This document shows positions 5,173 to 9,248 of a DNA stretch of 9,248 bases, one piece after another. The first letter of the stretch is position 1, and each line of letters starts with the position of its first letter. This DNA is from an uncultured Rhodospirillaceae bacterium. GTDB taxonomy: Bacteria; Pseudomonadota; Alphaproteobacteria; Rhodospirillales; UBA2165. Both the position numbers and the translations under genes were made by a program. The stretch spans positions 1 through 9,248 of the forward strand of contig CAJXJM010000069.1 of NCBI GenBank assembly GCA_913054205.1, in the 5' to 3' direction. The notes below the pieces were generated by a model. The model saw only the letters and a program-made list of their open reading frames with translations. It made no database searches and was not told the origin of the DNA.

Positions 5173-7857
5173 CTAAGCGTCGACAAGCTTCTCTGCATTG
5201 AGGGCAGCTTGCGCTGCCGCCAAGCGGGCAATCGGCACGCGGTAGGGGGAACAGCTGACATAGTCGAGCCCGACCTTGTGACAGAATGTCACTGAAGCTG
5301 GATCGCCGCCATGCTCGCCGCAAATCCCAAGTTTGATATCGCTACGCGTTTTGCGGCCGCGTTCCGTCGCGAGTTCGACCAATTCGCCGACACCCTCAAC
5401 ATCAATGGTAACAAAGGGGTCCTGTTCATAGATGCCTTGATCGACATAGCGATCGAGGAAGGAGCCACTGTCATCGCGCGAGAGACCATAGGTCGTCTGG
5501 GTCAAATCATTGGTGCCAAAGCTAAAGAATTCAGCCTTTTCTGCAATTTTTCCGGCCAGCAAGGCGGCCCGTGGCAGTTCGATCATTGTACCTGTGAGAT
5601 ATTCAAGTTTGGCACCGGTTTCTGCGCCGACTTCTTTTGCCACCCGCTGCACCAGTTCGTGCATGAGGTCATATTCCTGTTTGGAACCAACCAACGGGAT
5701 CATCACTTCCGGCACTACGGTTTTACCGCTTGTTTCAGATACATTGGCTGCGGCTTCGAAAATAGCCCGGCACTGCATTTCATAAATTTCCGGATGCACA
5801 ATGCCCAAGCGGCAGCCCCGCAGTCCCAGCATCGGGTTAGATTCATGAAGTTCTGCGACACGTGCACGAACATTGGCAATATCAATGCCGGCTGCATTTG
5901 CAACTTGTTCCATTTCATCATCTTGAGTCGGCAAAAATTCATTGAGCGGCGGATCAAGCAAACGGATGGTTACCGGCAAGCCCTTCATGATGGTGAAGAG
6001 ATCGGTAAAATCGTCGCGCTGATAGGGCAATAATTTTGCCAGCGCAGACCGGCGACCTTCTTCGTCACCGGCCAGGATCATTTCGCGCATATGAATGATG
6101 CGTTCGGGATCAAAAAACATGTGCTCTGTCCGGCAAAGACCAATGCCCTCGGCGCCAAATTTTATAGCTGTTTCGGCATCTTCCGGTGTTTCCGCATTGG
6201 TGCGCACTTTGAGATCACGGATTTCATCAACCCAGCCCATAAGCACACCAAAATCGCCGGTGAGTTCCGGCTGAATGGTTTTAACCTCGCCCAGCATCAC
6301 CTCACCGCGAGAGCCATCAATTGTCACAATATCTCCGGCAGAGACAGTTTGGCCGCCAGCAACAAAAGTCTGCGCGGTGTAATCGACGCGAATTTGACCC
6401 GCACCGGCGACACAAGGGCGGCCCATGCCACGCGCAACCACGGCGGCGTGCGACGTCATACCGCCCCGCGTCGTCAAAATGCCTTCTGCCGCGTGCATGC
6501 CGCCAATATCTTCCGGGCTGGTTTCTATCCGCACCAAGATGACTTTTTCGCCCTTGGCCACCATGGCCTCGGCATCGGCCGCCGAGAACGCAACCTTGCC
6601 GCAAGCCGCACCCGGCGATGCCGGCAGACCTTTACCCAGCACATTCCGGTGGGCTTTGGGATCGAGCGTTGGATGCAGAAGTTGATCAAGCGCGCCTGGC
6701 TCGATGCGTTTGATGGCTTCTTCTTTGGTAATCTGACCTGCATCCGCCATCTCAACTGCAATTCTAAGAGCCGCCTTGGCCGTCCGCTTGCCGCTCCGGG
6801 TTTGCAGCATCCAGAGCTTTCCCTCTTGAACGGTGAACTCCAAATCCTGCATGTCTGTGTAATGAGCTTCGAGCTTTTCCCGAATATCACAAAGGTCTTT
6901 AAACATATCCGGCATGTTTTCTTCCATCGACGGAAGATCGGTCTGGTTCTGCGCTTTCTCGGCAATCGTCAGAGGCTCTGGCGTACGGATCCCGGCGACA
7001 ACGTCCTCGCCTTGCGCATTGACAAGATACTCACCATAAAACGCGTTCTCACCGGTCGAGGGGTTGCGGGTAAAACAAACACCGGTAGCGGAACTGTCGC
7101 CCATATTACCAAACACCATCGACTGAACATTGACGGCCGTGCCCCAGGATTCTGGAATATCGTTGAGTTTACGGTAGATATTTGCGCGCTCATTCATCCA
7201 GCTGCCAAAAACCGCACTGATTGCGCCCCAAAATTGATCATGGGGGTCTTGCGGAAATGGCGTGCCGAGTTCTTCTTCAACTTTGGCGGCGAATTCCTGT
7301 GAGATGATTTTCCAGTCTTCGGCATCAAGCTCGGTATCGAGTGCGACGCCCTTATCATCTTTATGATTGGCGAGGATGTCCTCAAAATGGTGGTGTTCAA
7401 CCCCCAACACAACATCGCCGTACATTTGGATAAAACGGCGGTAGCTGTCATAGGCAAAACGTTCGTCGCCGCTGGCTTTTGCGAGGCCGAGAACTGTCTG
7501 ATCATTAAGACCCAAATTTAAAACCGTATCCATCATGCCCGGCATCGAAGCCCGGGCACCCGATCTGACGGAGACCAAAAGCGGATTATCGGCATCGCCG
7601 AAATTCGCACCAATAATGCTTTCAACGCTCGCCAAAGCCTGATCGACCTCGGCTTTCAAGGTGTCTGGATATTGATTGTCGTGCGAGGTGTAATGCGCGC
7701 AGAGTTCCGTGGTGATGGTAAATCCTGGTGGTACCGGCAATCCAAGGCTCGACATTTCGGCGAGGTTCGCCCCTTTGCCGCCCAATAAATTGCGCATTTC
7801 TGCTTTGCCTTCTGCGGAACCCCCGCCAAAAGAATAGACCCATTTGGAGCTGCTCAA
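5173..7857 (-). CDS. ppdK: Pyruvate, phosphate dikinase
   Basis: An 894-residue, full-length PPDK (EC 2.7.9.1), interconverting pyruvate + ATP + Pi and PEP + AMP + PPi in the cytoplasm. The N-terminal ATP-grasp domain has [20 protein letters not shown] (residues 26-45) and [17 protein letters not shown] (95-111). The swivelling phosphohistidine domain has [19 protein letters not shown] (465-483), with catalytic His470 and, two residues before it, Thr468, the site modified by regulatory kinases in plants and some bacteria. The C-terminal TIM barrel has [10 protein letters not shown] (573-582), [13 protein letters not shown] (674-686), [10 protein letters not shown] (756-765), [18 protein letters not shown] (779-796) and ICGEHGGDP (845-853; Cys846). 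The start is TTG at 7857, supported by AAGGGGGAG (7862-7870) and by the family's conserved [10 protein letters not shown]-terminus. The next Met, residue 21, would remove that block. It overlaps the glyS stop codon. Confidence 0.97.
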   Translation of the reverse strand: MSSSKWVYSFGGGSAEGKAEMRNLLGGKGANLAEMSSLGLPVPPGFTITTELCAHYTSHDNQYPDTLKAEVDQALASVESIIGANFGDADNPLLVSVRSGARASMPGMMDTVLNLGLNDQTVLGLAKASGDERFAYDSYRRFIQMYGDVVLGVEHHHFEDILANHKDDKGVALDTELDAEDWKIISQEFAAKVEEELGTPFPQDPHDQFWGAISAVFGSWMNERANIYRKLNDIPESWGTAVNVQSMVFGNMGDSSATGVCFTRNPSTGENAFYGEYLVNAQGEDVVAGIRTPEPLTIAEKAQNQTDLPSMEENMPDMFKDLCDIREKLEAHYTDMQDLEFTVQEGKLWMLQTRSGKRTAKAALRIAVEMADAGQITKEEAIKRIEPGALDQLLHPTLDPKAHRNVLGKGLPASPGAACGKVAFSAADAEAMVAKGEKVILVRIETSPEDIGGMHAAEGILTTRGGMTSHAAVVARGMGRPCVAGAGQIRVDYTAQTFVAGGQTVSAGDIVTIDGSRGEVMLGEVKTIQPELTGDFGVLMGWVDEIRDLKVRTNAETPEDAETAIKFGAEGIGLCRTEHMFFDPERIIHMREMILAGDEEGRRSALAKLLPYQRDDFTDLFTIMKGLPVTIRLLDPPLNEFLPTQDDEMEQVANAAGIDIANVRARVAELHESNPMLGLRGCRLGIVHPEIYEMQCRAIFEAAANVSETSGKTVVPEVMIPLVGSKQEYDLMHELVQRVAKEVGAETGAKLEYLTGTMIELPRAALLAGKIAEKAEFFSFGTNDLTQTTYGLSRDDSGSFLDRYVDQGIYEQDPFVTIDVEGVGELVELATERGRKTRSDIKLGICGEHGGDPASVTFCHKVGLDYVSCSPYRVPIARLAAAQAALNAEKLVDA

Positions 7858-9248
7858 CGCTCTCCCCCTTCTATCTTAGAAAAGTCTGCGACTTGGTTCA
7901 TGGTTGTCCGTATTTGGGACAGTAGCCGCAGTCGGTTTACACGAAGTTCTTTGTCATCGCAATTGACGGTGACCTTATCAAAAAATGCGTCGACGGGTGC
8001 CCTGAGAGAGGCAAGCTTGGACATGGCTTTTGCGTAGTCCTCAGCCTCTAGATTCTGGGAAATTTCGCCGATGACAGATGTCAGTACTTTATGAAGTTGT
8101 TTTTCTTCCGCCTGATCGAGCGCGCCAGCATCGGCAGCGGCGTCGTAGCTCGTCTTATCTTTTTTCTCTTCGATTCGCAGTATGTTGGCGGCTCGCTTAT
8201 ACGCCGTCAGCAAATTCGCACCGTCCTCAGAACTGATAAATGTCGTCAACGCCCCAACGCGGGACAGCAAACGAACGAAATCGTCTTCCAGTTCTAAACT
8301 CAATATTGCAGCAATGAGATCGTGGCGCACGCCTTCTTCTTTGAGATGAACTTTGAGACGATCGGCGAAAAACGATAGAAGATCATCAAATACAGCTGCC
8401 ATGTCACCTTTGTATTTGCCAGCTTTCCAAGCACTTTCAAAAATATCTGAAAGCAAAACTCGATGTTCATTCTCGATTATCAAACGAATGATACTCAAGG
8501 CAGCACGGCGGAGTGCATAGGGGTCTTTGGAGCCGGTGGGTTTTTCATCAATCGCCCAAAATCCAACCAGCGTATCAATCTTATCAGCGAGTGCGACGGC
8601 GACACTGACCGGTGCGGTTGGGCAAGCATCAGACGGTCCTTGCGGTGAATAATGCTCGGCAATGGCGGTGGCCACTTCTGGCGCTTCATCGTCATGCTCA
8701 GCGTAATATTTTCCCATGAGACCCTGCAGGTCGGCAAATTCGGCTACCATGCCGGTTGTCAAATCGGCTTTAGCGAGTTCGGCGGCGCGGGCGACTTGTT
8801 TTTTGTCGGCGCCAACAATTTCAGCTAAATCGACTGCCAGCTTTCCAACCCGCTCCATTTTTTCGGCAAGCGTGCCGAGTTTGGCGTGAAACGTTATGTC
8901 TTTGAGTTTCGGAATGCGCGTGTCTAATTTCTCTTTCCGGTCCTGATCCCAGAAGAATTTTGCATCCGCCAAGCGCGCTCTTAGAACGCGCTCGTTACCG
9001 GCGACAATTGCTGCGCCGCCATCCGGCGTCTCTTTATTGGCAACAACAATGAATTTGGGTGCGAGATTGCCGTCAGAGGTTTCGAGCGCAAAATATTTTT
9101 GATTTTTGCGCATCGTCGTGGTCAGCACTTCCGGCGGTACGTCCATGAACTCATCATCGATGGAGCCCAACAGCGTTACCGGCCATTCAACCAGCCCCGC
9201 GACTTCATCGAGCAGCGCAGGGTCGTCAATCAACTTGAGGCCTTCTTT
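7854..9248 (-). CDS. glyS: Glycine--tRNA ligase beta subunit, 5' end cut by window edge
   Basis: The last 464 codons of the beta subunit of the tetrameric (alpha2beta2) glycyl-tRNA synthetase, EC 6.1.1.14. The alpha subunit carries out aminoacylation, while beta binds tRNA-Gly. The frame is open to base 9248, so the N-terminal third (full length is about 690 residues) lies outside the window. Visible blocks are [68 protein letters not shown] and [20 protein letters not shown]. The C-terminal DALR-type anticodon-binding region ends with [14 protein letters not shown] and [12 protein letters not shown]. All are standard for GlyS. The TTG at 9233 is an internal codon, not a start: the preceding codons read K-E-G-L-K. 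The last codons hold the ribosome site of ppdK, and the TGA overlaps its start. Confidence 0.96.
   Translation of the reverse strand, partial: KEGLKLIDDPALLDEVAGLVEWPVTLLGSIDDEFMDVPPEVLTTTMRKNQKYFALETSDGNLAPKFIVVANKETPDGGAAIVAGNERVLRARLADAKFFWDQDRKEKLDTRIPKLKDITFHAKLGTLAEKMERVGKLAVDLAEIVGADKKQVARAAELAKADLTTGMVAEFADLQGLMGKYYAEHDDEAPEVATAIAEHYSPQGPSDACPTAPVSVAVALADKIDTLVGFWAIDEKPTGSKDPYALRRAALSIIRLIIENEHRVLLSDIFESAWKAGKYKGDMAAVFDDLLSFFADRLKVHLKEEGVRHDLIAAILSLELEDDFVRLLSRVGALTTFISSEDGANLLTAYKRAANILRIEEKKDKTSYDAAADAGALDQAEEKQLHKVLTSVIGEISQNLEAEDYAKAMSKLASLRAPVDAFFDKVTVNCDDKELRVNRLRLLSQIRTTMNQVADFSKIEGGER
7862..7870 (-). promoter_or_regulatory. Ribosome binding site that fixes the ppdK TTG start
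   Basis: AAGGGGGAG on the minus strand lies four bases before the TTG at 7857. It is encoded within the last GlyS codons (E-G-G-E). It supports the unusual start codon and suggests that ribosomes finishing glyS feed ppdK translation. Confidence 0.7.

Noticed and set aside
5311..6033. 240-codon plus-strand open frame within ppdK
   Set aside because: Antisense shadow of the PPDK C-terminal barrel, with no motif and no convincing ribosome site.
6091..7302. 403-codon plus-strand open frame within ppdK
   Set aside because: It lies wholly antisense to the strongly conserved ppdK. Its translation is rich in His, Cys, Arg and Phe with no domain pattern, which is typical of a shadow frame.
7854..9233. 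Short glyS starting at TTG 9233, or a truncated pseudogene
   Set aside because: The frame stays open and family-like to base 9248, so the truncation is caused by the window edge.

Overview
The window looks like chromosomal DNA from an alphaproteobacterium of moderate GC content. The evidence is the glyS-ppdK pair, a YgfZ/CAF17-type protein ending in the KGCYMGQE signature, and LPS-type glycosyltransferases. The species cannot be named from sequence alone. Gene density is high: no gap reaches 300 bases, and the longest (4316-4457) is 142 bases and is largely filled by a repeat. I see no tRNA, rRNA, CRISPR array, transposase gene or phage gene.

Layout. (1) Positions 1-1731, minus strand: a GT-B glycosyltransferase with an E-x7-E motif, followed 18 bases later by a GT9 (heptosyltransferase-like) gene that runs off the left edge. 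They probably form a surface-polysaccharide or LPS transcription unit, with a good sigma-70-like promoter just upstream. (2) Positions 1830-3371, plus strand: ygfZ, then a class I SAM methyltransferase whose ATG directly follows the ygfZ stop codon. This pair is divergent from the glycosyltransferases. (3) Positions 3372-3445: two near-perfect palindromes between convergent genes. The second supplies the stop codon of the minus-strand gene. (4) Positions 3443-9248, minus strand, in transcription order: glyS (5' end outside the window), ppdK, a flavin-dependent PNPOx-like protein, and an arylformamidase-like alpha/beta hydrolase.

How the genes fit together. glyS and ppdK overlap as TTGA, with ppdK starting at TTG and its Shine-Dalgarno sequence lying inside the last glyS codons, so they are probably translationally coupled. 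ppdK links pyruvate and PEP metabolism. The next two genes are probably accessory oxidoreductase and hydrolase functions, and any co-transcription with ppdK would have to pass through two repeat elements.

The least ordinary part is the intergenic DNA. Three successive gaps (3372-3442, 4316-4457, 5070-5172) each hold a paired-palindrome element of the REP/REPIN or MITE kind. Two share TTAATT-rich arms around a GACTGTC or GACAGC core. The third is a GTCA..CTGG type. The coding genes belong to known families, and I do not see evidence for a new multi-gene system.
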